A stretch of DNA of 7,537 nucleotides from Cytophagales bacterium. GTDB taxonomy: Bacteria; Bacteroidota; Bacteroidia; Cytophagales; UBA9547. How positions within the stretch are numbered: the first letter of the stretch is position 1; every line of letters starts with the position of its first letter. Shown here in pieces: positions 1 through 6,855 of the stretch. Under the pieces are notes generated by a model. That model was given only the letters and a program-made list of their open reading frames with translations, was not told the DNA's origin and made no database searches. Made by a program: the position numbers and the translations under genes. Where the stretch lies: the NCBI GenBank assembly GCA_025360395.1, contig JANYCH010000313.1:1-7537 (forward strand), given 5' to 3'.

Positions 1-3000
1 GAAATATGAGCGTTGTCGTAAAGGCAGGACCAAATCTAAATGGAAGATACTGTACAACGGCCCATATTACTACAACTTCATTGAATGGTTTTGGAGCCGT
101 ATCCAACGAGTATCCAAATAATCAAACTGCTGTTATGGAAAGGAATTGCGTTGACATTGTGAAACGTGCATTACAAATTACGAAAACAGCAGATAGGAAA
201 GTTTATAATCAGGGTCAAACCGCTACCTATAAAGTCAAATTTGAAAACTCATCAAGTGCAGGATGGATCAATGGCGGAAGGCCAGGGGTAAATTTGGCTT
301 TTGCACAGGCCATAACTTCACCTCCTAATCAAAACGCATTAAAAGTACGGCTTTACAATGATGCGGAGGAAGCCTATATCGATTATGGAAATTACCGGAT
401 TTCTTATTATATGAATGATCCGAGTATAACTTGTTATGCGGGAGTAAATAATGGCTGCCCCGTAGGTTGGGGACTTCAAACCACCATTAAAGAAGGAGTA
501 GACCCAACTAAAATAGTTTTGTTCCAGGAGAACATAGTACCTGGATCAGATGCCGATGGAGCCTGGAACCAGCGTTTTGTTATTCAGTTCTCCCCTCAGT
601 TAGCCACAACAACTCAGCACTTATCAAACAATTATGGTTTAGCAAACCGGATACATGAAGGAGGTACGGAACCTTTGAGGGCCGTATTTTTATTAAATAC
701 CCCTGGTTATGCACCAAGAGACTGGACCAAAGACTGGTCATACGATACTCAGTCGGACGCTGATGATGGCTTATTTTACCCAATCGGAGATAATTACACA
801 AATCCGGATCCTACAAAACCTGGAAAACCAGTTACAACCTGGCACCAAAGTGCGTGTACAACTTCATCTCATATACTAAAAAATGTTTTGGTTGAGGAGT
901 GGGATGGGTATACCTGGAGAAGAGTTTTGGGAAATGGCCCGGTCCCCGGAAGAGATGTTCAAACAGTTACAATATCTGATACACTTCCAGCTGGTGTTAC
1001 ATTTAAAGGATTTAAACGTCAGAATCCTTTAGGAATAAATGCGGTTCTTTCCACTTCAGGAGGAAAATCAATTATCACATGGACAATTCCAAAACTACAG
1101 GTGAACCAGAAAGATTCCATTGTTTATGATGTGACTGTAAATAACATCACTTGTCCTGGAGCAGATCAAACCATCATCAACAAAGCATGGATTAAAGGTG
1201 CTACCGAATCTGCAATAAATGATCCGGATACGATGACAGTTACTTGCAGTCCGGTAACAGTTTGTCCAGCAGCAACCGGCATGACCAAAACTTCAGACAA
1301 AACTACTTACACTTTAGGTCAAACCGTTCAGTATTCTATTGGATATAAGCAAACAACAGGAAGTATTGCAAGCCCAATTTTAAGCACATCAGCAGCTGAC
1401 TGGACTGCTCAAAATGGCAATAAATCAAATGCTGCTTTTGGAGTGAATGGAATCAGCATCGGACAAATAAATTCCGGCGACCTTGTGCTAACCCATGATT
1501 ATTCTTATGGCACTAATACAATAGGAAATGGCATAGAAGGAACTTTACAATTAAACGGCTATACAAGTACTGCTCTTGTTGTCCGTCATGGAGGAAGTTC
1601 TTATGGAAATGGAGTCTTTATTGTGATAAAACCTGATAATCCTCAAATGCTTATAACTGTTTTTAATGGAACAACACCAGTTGGCTCAGGTACAGCGCCT
1701 TATCTTACTCCACCCTCAATTGATTTCAGGATAAAACTCACAGGGAACAAGCTTGATTTATGGTTAAATCCTAATGCAGCTAACTTTGGTTCTTTGCCTA
1801 ATGTTTCAGTAACCGGTATTACCTTTCAGGCTGGTTTTGCAGGTATTGCACGTGGCAACACGATGGGAAATACCAGCGGTACAAGTGTTCTGTCTTCCTG
1901 GACCTCACATTTAGATGCAGCATTCAATGTTACGGTGACCGATCCTGTTCCTGCCGGAATTATTACACCATCAGCTATTTCAGGAACGGGTATCAATATG
2001 GCCGGGACCATTACCTGGAATTTAGCTTCAGGCAAAACGCCTCTGCTTTACAATGCGCAACAAACCCTCAACTGGAGTGGAGTATATAATAAATGTGCGA
2101 AAATTACCAATGTTGCCTATGTTAACACCCTGGGAATAACCGGAAACCAATATGGAGTTTGCTACGACATTAATTGCGGAACAATCACCTGTTCCGCCCC
2201 AACCAGTGTTTCGATTAGCGGAACGAGTCAAATAGAGGCAGGTAAAAGCACGACTCTTACTGCAAACCCAACACCTACCTCGCCCGGATTCAATTATAAC
2301 TGGTATAAACTTCCAAATGCCATAACACCTCTTACAGGGTCTGGGTTAGATAAAACAACTTTGTCAGTTTCTGATACCGGGAGATATATTGTGAGGGTAA
2401 TAAGTGCTACTGACGCAACCTGTTTTAAAGAATCTCCGGTTACAGTAGTTTCATATTTATGCGAAAAGCCGGTAATTAAACTCTTCCTGGATGGCAAGGC
2501 ATTGGTTTCGCCTTACAATATTTCGCTATGCAATGGCAAGAGTGCAACTCTTTACATAGTTCCTCAAAAATATACGTTTGAATATGACATCCGCAAACCT
2601 GATAAAACCCTTTTAAACAGTGTTTCATTTCCCGCTGGAGATTCTGCCAAAGTAGTATTGACACCTGATTATCCCGGGGTTTTCTATTTGAACATTTACT
2701 CAGACCCTCAGGATAATGGTAAGAAATTTTGCTGGACTAACGCAGATTCGCTGGCAAATCCGTTAAACATCACCGTCTCTCCGGTGGCAGCTATTATCAA
2801 TTCAGCACCGTATACTTATTGCGCCGGCTCCCCCGGAATTACTTTAACAGCTCAAAATGCAGGTCAGGGTTCTACATATCAGTGGTTAAGGAATGGTTTG
2901 CCGCAAGGTCAGCCTTCATCAAGCAATATCAGGCCTAATACCTTATCAGGAAACTGGTCAGTAATGGTTACCACTTCAACTGGTTGTACTACCACTTCAA

Positions 3001-5978
3001 ATCCGGAAATACCTGTTACACAATCAAATCCCGCTTTTAACATAAACAGGACTACTTCTGATACGCTTTTATGTGCGGGGGAGGTATTAAATTTATTCAA
3101 CCAGCAAAATGTAAGCGTAACCTGGACATTACCAAATAATGCAAGCAAAACAGGGGTAAGCTTTACTGATAATTCCCCGGTGGGAGGTTATTATAAAGCG
3201 ATTTATACAATAGGTGGTTGTACAGTCAAAGATTCGGTCTTGGTTAAAATAAGTCCATTGCCTAAAGCGAAAATAAATTACAGCAGCCTTTCCTATTGCG
3301 GTATCAATGGTGTGAGCCTCTTGGCATCTCCTTCCGGACCAGGGATTACTTACCAGTGGACCAAAGATGGCCAGGCATTCTCAACGTCCAATCCGCTTGC
3401 CAATGCTTTGGCAGGATCATACACTGTAAAAATTGATTCAGGAGGTTGTTCCAGTCCCGTATCAAACCCAGTTACTGTTATACAAACAAGCAGTGTGGCA
3501 GCTTCTGTGCTCCTGAGCGGGCCCAAAACGATCTGTGAAAATACACAATCCGATTATCAGGCTTCGCCTGCAACCGGCGGAACTTATGAGTGGTATGTCA
3601 ATTCATTAAAACAATCATCCACATCGCCTGCCTTTTCTTCTTCAACTTTACAAAACAATGATAAGGTAAAGGTCATTTTCACTTCTTCTGAGACATGCGC
3701 CAATCCTAAAACTGCAATAGATTCTTTGATTATAACTGTTCAGCCAGCTGTAAGCCCGTCCATTACCATTGCTGCAGATCAAACCACAATATGCAAAGAT
3801 GAGAAAGTGACGTTCTCTGTTACAAATGAAAGTGGTGGAGGTACCAGCCCATATTATCAATGGCAAAAGAATGGAATAGATGTGAACCCAGATCAAAATA
3901 TCAACTCTTTTTCAACCACCAACCTTATTAACAATGATTCTGTCAGTGTTGTACTGAACAGTACTTCTGCCTGTAGCTCACCAAAAGATGCAGCTTCTAA
4001 TAAAATAAGGATCTCCGTTATTGATAAACCTGTAGCCAAAATAACCAATACCATTTTCGATTATTGTGAAAATGAACCAGGCATAAAATTGCTGGCTGAA
4101 CAGGCCCGAAGTGAAACCAAATACGAATGGTTCAAAAACGGGGTTTCGACAGGCAAAAAAGCAGTACTTGATTCTGCAAAAGCAGGAACATATAAATTGA
4201 ATGTCAGCATTGGTTCTTGCACTAACACTTCAGATTCTGTGGTTGTAAAAGGAATTTTATTACCTGAAGCCAGGATAAGCCCTGCTAACCCAACATATTG
4301 TCCGGGCGGAAATGGAATTAGTTTACATGCTGCTGTATCAGGTGGAAATTCAACCTATGAGTGGTTCAAAGACGATATTTCACAGGGAAGTGCAAGCAAC
4401 GCAGATTCTATCGCTAATGCTGTGGCAGGAAAATATAAAGTAAAAGTGACCAGCTTTGGTTGTTCCAAATTATCAGATTCTGTCATGGTCAAAGAATCTG
4501 ACAATATATCTGTTACCATAACTGGTGATACTATATTATGCGAAAATGCGGTTCTAACCTTAACAACAGAAACCAAATTGGTTGTTAATTGGAGCCTGAA
4601 CGGGCAATTTATAAAATCAGCTGACACATTAAAGGTAAACAATCCAGCAGGTGGGATTTATAAAGCCTCCTTTCAAAATGGAAATACTTGTAAAGGTGAA
4701 GATTCTGTTTTGGTCAAAATCAAGTTAATTGCAAACTCCACACCTTCTGTTTCCATCTCAAGAGAACAGCCTAGTGTAAGAAATTGTGAAGGTGAGCAGA
4801 CCATCATCTCATTAAGTGATAGTTCGCATGCAGGCAAAGGCCCGACTTTCCAGTGGTATGTAAATGGATCCCCTAAAACCGGGGAAACCGCAAGCAGCCT
4901 AAGCCTTCAAAACTGGACAAATAATACAATAATCGAGTTGCAAATGACGAGGATCGATGGTTGCGTTGCTGCGGGAAAAAATCCGGCAATAAGCAAAAAG
5001 GTAACTTTGAATGGCAACCCAAGTGCAACAATTAATCTTCAGATTACCGGCATTACCGATAATACTACAAATGGATTTCTTTGTCCCGGAGATATTGCCA
5101 AACTGACAGTTAAAACCAATATCCAGGATCCCAACCTGACGTATTTCTGGAGAAATAAATCCGGATCTTCCTTCGCGGATCCCGCATTCAGCCATCCTGT
5201 GACAGAAACATTTACAGATAGTATATCAGTCACCATTCCGGGTTGTTTTATAGGAACCACCAGTGCCACAGCCGCAAGGGTTATTCAAATAGCACAACCA
5301 GATACTGTTAAAATCAATAACAATGTGAATGGAAATTACACTGCCTCAATTTGTGCTGGAGATACTGTATTGTTTACCGCAACTGGTTCAAAGAATGTTC
5401 AAACCTTTACCTGGTATAAAAACAACCAGCCTATTTCAGCGCAAGGAAATGTTGCTCAGCTCACGGGTCTAAATAATTTAGACAAAATAACAGTCGAAGG
5501 AGTGTCCAATTTAAGTTGTTCGGTCAAAGCAAAGGATTCTACCTTACTAAAAGTGGATACCAAGCCTTTGGCTGGTTTTGAAAATGGAACTGGCCCATTA
5601 AATATTTGTCAGGGCGAAGTTGTGAAATTGATTTCTGTTGAAAAAAATACAGCGTATCAGTATTCATGGAAGAAAGACCTAGCCTTGAAAGATTCTGTTT
5701 CAAGCACATTTAGTGTTTCAGAATCTGGCAAATATATGCTCACAACTACTAACGGGAGCTGTTCCGTTTCTTCCTCAATTCAAGTACAACAAAAGGGCAT
5801 TTCTGTAAAAGTTATTGCTGACCAGGTGGAATTTGTTCCCGGAGAAGTAGTGCAGTTAAAATCTTTGGTGAACCAGGCAGATAACCAGTCTTTGAGCTAT
5901 AGCTGGGCACCTAAAGAAATAATGCTGAGAAAAATTCTCAAAACACAGGATCAATGCCAACAAAAACCGGCTTTGTAA
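1..5978 (+). CDS. Giant surface adhesin-like protein, 5'-partial, frameshifted before its T9SS type B sorting domain
   Basis: This is a very long secreted protein, probably a cell-surface adhesin exported by the T9SS; binding target unknown. The frame is open to the left edge. The first ATG (base 6) has no signal peptide after it and falls inside a domain, so the true start is upstream. Residues below count from that ATG. Residues 55-418 form a DUF11-like region, starting ALQITKTADRKVYNQGQTAT and ending around VTISDTLPAGVTF and INKAWIKGATES. Residues 421-728 form a second one, with VTVTDPVPAG near 642 and a lectin-like insertion near 456-640. From about 729 onward there are some fifteen Ig-like repeats with paired cysteines and a central Y-x-W core (TYQW, TYEW, FQWY). 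The expected final part is not in this frame: after SYSWAPKE the reading becomes a basic tail and stops at TAA 5976-5978, while the sorting domain continues in the -1 frame. Domain families are recognised by eye; the assignment as a T9SS cargo is strong, the adhesin role is inferred. Confidence 0.85.
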   Translation, partial: NMSVVVKAGPNLNGRYCTTAHITTTSLNGFGAVSNEYPNNQTAVMERNCVDIVKRALQITKTADRKVYNQGQTATYKVKFENSSSAGWINGGRPGVNLAFAQAITSPPNQNALKVRLYNDAEEAYIDYGNYRISYYMNDPSITCYAGVNNGCPVGWGLQTTIKEGVDPTKIVLFQENIVPGSDADGAWNQRFVIQFSPQLATTTQHLSNNYGLANRIHEGGTEPLRAVFLLNTPGYAPRDWTKDWSYDTQSDADDGLFYPIGDNYTNPDPTKPGKPVTTWHQSACTTSSHILKNVLVEEWDGYTWRRVLGNGPVPGRDVQTVTISDTLPAGVTFKGFKRQNPLGINAVLSTSGGKSIITWTIPKLQVNQKDSIVYDVTVNNITCPGADQTIINKAWIKGATESAINDPDTMTVTCSPVTVCPAATGMTKTSDKTTYTLGQTVQYSIGYKQTTGSIASPILSTSAADWTAQNGNKSNAAFGVNGISIGQINSGDLVLTHDYSYGTNTIGNGIEGTLQLNGYTSTALVVRHGGSSYGNGVFIVIKPDNPQMLITVFNGTTPVGSGTAPYLTPPSIDFRIKLTGNKLDLWLNPNAANFGSLPNVSVTGITFQAGFAGIARGNTMGNTSGTSVLSSWTSHLDAAFNVTVTDPVPAGIITPSAISGTGINMAGTITWNLASGKTPLLYNAQQTLNWSGVYNKCAKITNVAYVNTLGITGNQYGVCYDINCGTITCSAPTSVSISGTSQIEAGKSTTLTANPTPTSPGFNYNWYKLPNAITPLTGSGLDKTTLSVSDTGRYIVRVISATDATCFKESPVTVVSYLCEKPVIKLFLDGKALVSPYNISLCNGKSATLYIVPQKYTFEYDIRKPDKTLLNSVSFPAGDSAKVVLTPDYPGVFYLNIYSDPQDNGKKFCWTNADSLANPLNITVSPVAAIINSAPYTYCAGSPGITLTAQNAGQGSTYQWLRNGLPQGQPSSSNIRPNTLSGNWSVMVTTSTGCTTTSNPEIPVTQSNPAFNINRTTSDTLLCAGEVLNLFNQQNVSVTWTLPNNASKTGVSFTDNSPVGGYYKAIYTIGGCTVKDSVLVKISPLPKAKINYSSLSYCGINGVSLLASPSGPGITYQWTKDGQAFSTSNPLANALAGSYTVKIDSGGCSSPVSNPVTVIQTSSVAASVLLSGPKTICENTQSDYQASPATGGTYEWYVNSLKQSSTSPAFSSSTLQNNDKVKVIFTSSETCANPKTAIDSLIITVQPAVSPSITIAADQTTICKDEKVTFSVTNESGGGTSPYYQWQKNGIDVNPDQNINSFSTTNLINNDSVSVVLNSTSACSSPKDAASNKIRISVIDKPVAKITNTIFDYCENEPGIKLLAEQARSETKYEWFKNGVSTGKKAVLDSAKAGTYKLNVSIGSCTNTSDSVVVKGILLPEARISPANPTYCPGGNGISLHAAVSGGNSTYEWFKDDISQGSASNADSIANAVAGKYKVKVTSFGCSKLSDSVMVKESDNISVTITGDTILCENAVLTLTTETKLVVNWSLNGQFIKSADTLKVNNPAGGIYKASFQNGNTCKGEDSVLVKIKLIANSTPSVSISREQPSVRNCEGEQTIISLSDSSHAGKGPTFQWYVNGSPKTGETASSLSLQNWTNNTIIELQMTRIDGCVAAGKNPAISKKVTLNGNPSATINLQITGITDNTTNGFLCPGDIAKLTVKTNIQDPNLTYFWRNKSGSSFADPAFSHPVTETFTDSISVTIPGCFIGTTSATAARVIQIAQPDTVKINNNVNGNYTASICAGDTVLFTATGSKNVQTFTWYKNNQPISAQGNVAQLTGLNNLDKITVEGVSNLSCSVKAKDSTLLKVDTKPLAGFENGTGPLNICQGEVVKLISVEKNTAYQYSWKKDLALKDSVSSTFSVSESGKYMLTTTNGSCSVSSSIQVQQKGISVKVIADQVEFVPGEVVQLKSLVNQADNQSLSYSWAPKEIMLRKILKTQDQCQQKPAL
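168..1262 (+). other. DUF11-like region 1 with large insertion (within giant protein)
   Basis: This is a protein-domain segment. The opening ITKTADRKVYNQGQTATYKV and the closing strands (VTISDTLPAGVTFKGF, IITWTIPKL, DSIVYDVTVNN, INKAWIKGATES) are typical of the DUF11/conserved-repeat beta-sandwich found in bacterial surface stalks. A standard copy is only about 110-130 residues, but here the two halves are separated by roughly 230 residues (about nt 260-960). That insert is rich in aromatic and acidic residues (for example DWTKDWSYDTQSDADDGLFY) and in cysteine pairs. I do not recognise the inserted part; an independent folded, possibly calcium-binding, module is a guess from the Asp-rich stretch. 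Confidence 0.6.
1266..2189 (+). other. DUF11-like region 2 with nested lectin/LamG-like module (within giant protein)
   Basis: This is a protein-domain segment. The start MTKTSDKTTYTLGQTVQYSI and the end (VTVTDPVPAGI, GTITWNL, NVAYVNTLGI) again match the two halves of a DUF11 sandwich. Between them, about nt 1372-1926, lies a ~185-residue stretch of alternating beta-strand-like sequence: LVLTHDYSY, IEGTLQLNGY, ALVVRHGG, VFIVIKP, IDFRIKLTGNKLDLWLN and FAGIARGN. Its composition and order resemble concanavalin/LamG-type jelly rolls, in which a strand measures an exposed substrate's optical or ligand face and a late G-x-A-G strand closes the fold. That would suggest carbohydrate binding. The fold assignment is by eye and uncertain; the host DUF11 halves are more secure. 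Confidence 0.5.
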
Positions 5979-6045
5979 AAGTGACAGTTCAAAATGCCTC
6001 CGGCTGTATTGCCAGGGACAGTATAGAACTTAGAAAGAAAGACAA
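2190..6045 (+). repeat. Array of about 15 Ig-like repeats (protein-level)
   Basis: These are degenerate repeats of about 75-95 residues. The recurring pattern is an early cysteine (TYCAGSPGITL, SYCGINGVSLL, TICENTQ, DYCENEPGIKLL, TYCPGGNGISL, SICAGDTV, NICQGEVV), then a Y/F-x-W core with a polar loop (TYQWTKDG, KYEWFKNG, TYEWFKDD, FTWYKNN), then a G-x-Y strand and a late cysteine (GCTTTS, GCSSPVS, SCTNTSD, GCSKLSD), closing with a V-x-V strand. The two cysteines per unit probably form an intradomain disulfide. Approximate unit boundaries by nucleotide are 2190, 2470, 2785, 3032, 3263, 3496, 3754, 4030, 4267, 4504, 4740, 5020, 5304, 5570 and 5806. The last unit is split by the frameshift. Units are diverged at the DNA level, so this is an old array and not a recent expansion. 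The likely role is a stalk that holds the N-terminal modules away from the cell. Confidence 0.75.
5913..5943 (+). other. Frameshift zone between adhesin body and sorting domain
   Basis: The upstream frame is sensible through SYSWAPKE (to about 5918). The downstream frame is open only after TAA 5912-5914 and reads NNAEKNSQNTGSMPTKTGF. The join must therefore lie after 5914, most likely before about 5943. Restoring one continuous protein needs one extra base, or a -1 ribosomal shift. Adding an A in the run at 5917-5919 gives WAPKENNAEKNSQ; adding one in the A5 run at 5930-5934 gives WAPKEIMLRKNSQ. The A5 run sits in the loop region of a perfect quasi-palindrome, TGAGAA-AAA-TTCTCA (5926-5940). 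A AAA ATT at 5930-5936 only partly resembles a slippery heptamer. Sequencing error, true mutation, phase variation and recoding all remain possible. Confidence 0.8.
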
Positions 6046-6307
6046 GTTGTTTATTCCTAATGCCTTAATACCCGGTACAAACGACCAGAATGCATTTTGG
6101 GGTATAAAGGGAACAGAAAGTTATCCGAACCTTGATGTAAAAGTATTCAATAGATGGGGCACCCTGGTGCATGAACAAATTGGCTACACAAAACCCTGGG
6201 ATGGCACAATCAATGGGAAAGACCTTCCAACAGGAACATATTATTATGTTATAAAGGACAATTCTTTTGAGAAGCCTTTTGTAGGTGACCTAACCATTGT
6301 AAGGTAA
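5954..6307 (+). CDS. T9SS type B sorting domain (gliding motility-associated C-terminal domain), detached 3' part of the giant gene
   Basis: This segment encodes the C-terminal export signal by which the T9SS recognises cargo and moves it across the outer membrane. The first ~30 residues finish an Ig-like repeat (GFVKVTVQNASGC, then ARDSIEL). The sorting domain follows, with the usual landmarks: LFIPNALIPGTND near the start, VKVFNRWGTLV in the middle, PWDGTINGKDLPTGTYYYVI, and a final strand ending in LTIVR just before TAA. That order and the ~85-residue length match the type B CTD family (CHU_C/TIGR04131). The frame is open from 5915 onward. ATG 5954 is only the first in-frame ATG: it lies inside the repeat fold, has no ribosome binding site and no signal peptide, and overlaps the upstream frame by 25 bases. 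It is therefore most likely the 3' end of the giant gene, separated by a one-base frameshift, and not an independent gene. Confidence 0.85.
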   Translation: MPTKTGFVKVTVQNASGCIARDSIELRKKDKLFIPNALIPGTNDQNAFWGIKGTESYPNLDVKVFNRWGTLVHEQIGYTKPWDGTINGKDLPTGTYYYVIKDNSFEKPFVGDLTIVR

Positions 6308-6311
6308 AATT

Positions 6312-6346
6312 AAAGCCCTGCATTCCGGAGAATACAGGGCTTTTTT
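6312..6346 (+). terminator. Rho-independent terminator after the giant gene
   Basis: The stem AAAGCCCTG (6312-6320) pairs perfectly with CAGGGCTTT (6335-6343). It is extended by an inner ATTC/GAAT helix (6322-6325 with 6330-6333) across a single C/A mismatch, and closed by a CGGA tetraloop. A run of six T (6341-6346) follows. It starts four bases after the TAA at 6305-6307. Its placement directly behind the sorting-domain frame supports that frame being the real 3' end of the gene. Confidence 0.92.
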
Positions 6347-6482
6347 GAATCAAGATTTTTCTTCTCTGATTTTTCTTGCCCTCTGTTAAGAATTAGTTTT
6401 TTTACAATTAACTATTAAGTTTTAAAGTGGAATTATATATCCTTTATTATTACTGTAAGATATATAAACATAAATTAGTTTT

Positions 6483-6697
6483 GCATGTGTAATATTTTAC
6501 TTTATTTATAAATAAAATTAGTTTAAATGTAATGGTTAACCTGATATTTTAACCCTTAGATGGTATTTAATTTCCCAGCTTTGCAAACAATGCGATTTGT
6601 AAAAGTGACTTTTCAAAATGTATATTATTGATTTCCTGTTACTTACAAAAGGTTAAATATTTACTCAAACCGAACCTTGGGGGCATGTAATATTTTA
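6483..6697 (+). repeat. Near-direct repeat GCATGT(GT)AATATTTTA, two copies 200 bases apart
   Basis: Copy 1 at 6483-6499 reads GCATGTGTAATATTTTA and copy 2 at 6683-6697 reads GCATGTAATATTTTA. They differ only by a GT insertion. Both lie in the spacer upstream of the PorP/SprF-like gene. They could be a duplicated regulatory element or an accident of AT-rich sequence. Confidence 0.4.
6501..6516. repeat. Perfect 16-base AT-only palindrome
   Basis: TTTATTTATAAATAAA is identical to its own reverse complement. It consists only of A and T, so chance is a real possibility in this spacer. It could be an operator-like site or a weak cruciform upstream of the PorP/SprF-like gene; no function can be read from the sequence. 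Confidence 0.4.
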
Positions 6698-6855
6698 ATT
6701 GAATTTCGCAGTTCTTTTTGTTTATTGACCAGTTTATTTTGGTTTTTTAAATACTTATTCCATTAATAAATTTCACTTTATACATATTTTCTTATGTGCC
6801 TTTAAGGTGAACTCTTAATGGTAGCTTTCAAAATGTTCCTCTACTTTTGAAATGG

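Larger units (their letters stand above)
6347..6855. other. AT-rich intergenic region, no convincing gene
   Basis: These 509 bases lie between the terminator and the PorP/SprF-like gene. They are clearly richer in A+T than the flanking coding sequence and are crowded with stops in the frames examined. The longest notable frame (6560-6631, 23 codons) is too short to call. The region should carry the promoter of the downstream gene. It also holds a 16-base palindrome, a near-direct repeat 200 bases apart, a GGTTAA/TTAACC inverted repeat (6534-6539, 6549-6554), and a 25-base near-copy of the upstream gene's 3' coding region. Confidence 0.7.

Noticed and set aside
580..5269. Minus-strand open frames of 60-100 codons opposite the giant gene (for example 580-801, 2909-3148, 4355-4642, 4899-5195)
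   Set aside because: They lie wholly inside the long coding frame, overlap each other, show no recognisable domains, and have the composition expected of antisense shadows.
5954..5978. ATG 5954 as the start of an independent small gene
   Set aside because: It falls within an Ig-like repeat that begins in the upstream frame, has no signal peptide (needed for T9SS cargo) and no ribosome binding site. A split gene explains it better.
6476..6483. TAGTTTTG (6476-6483) and TACTTTTG (6842-6849) as Bacteroidota -7 promoter elements (TAnnTTTG)
   Set aside because: Both match the -7 consensus, but neither has a TTTG at the right distance upstream. About one such match is expected by chance in this AT-rich spacer, and the second would leave almost no leader before ATG 6856.
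6560..6631. A 23-codon open frame in the spacer as a small gene
   Set aside because: It is very short, has no ribosome binding site, and its only notable part is the echo of the upstream gene. It is reported as a possible remnant instead.
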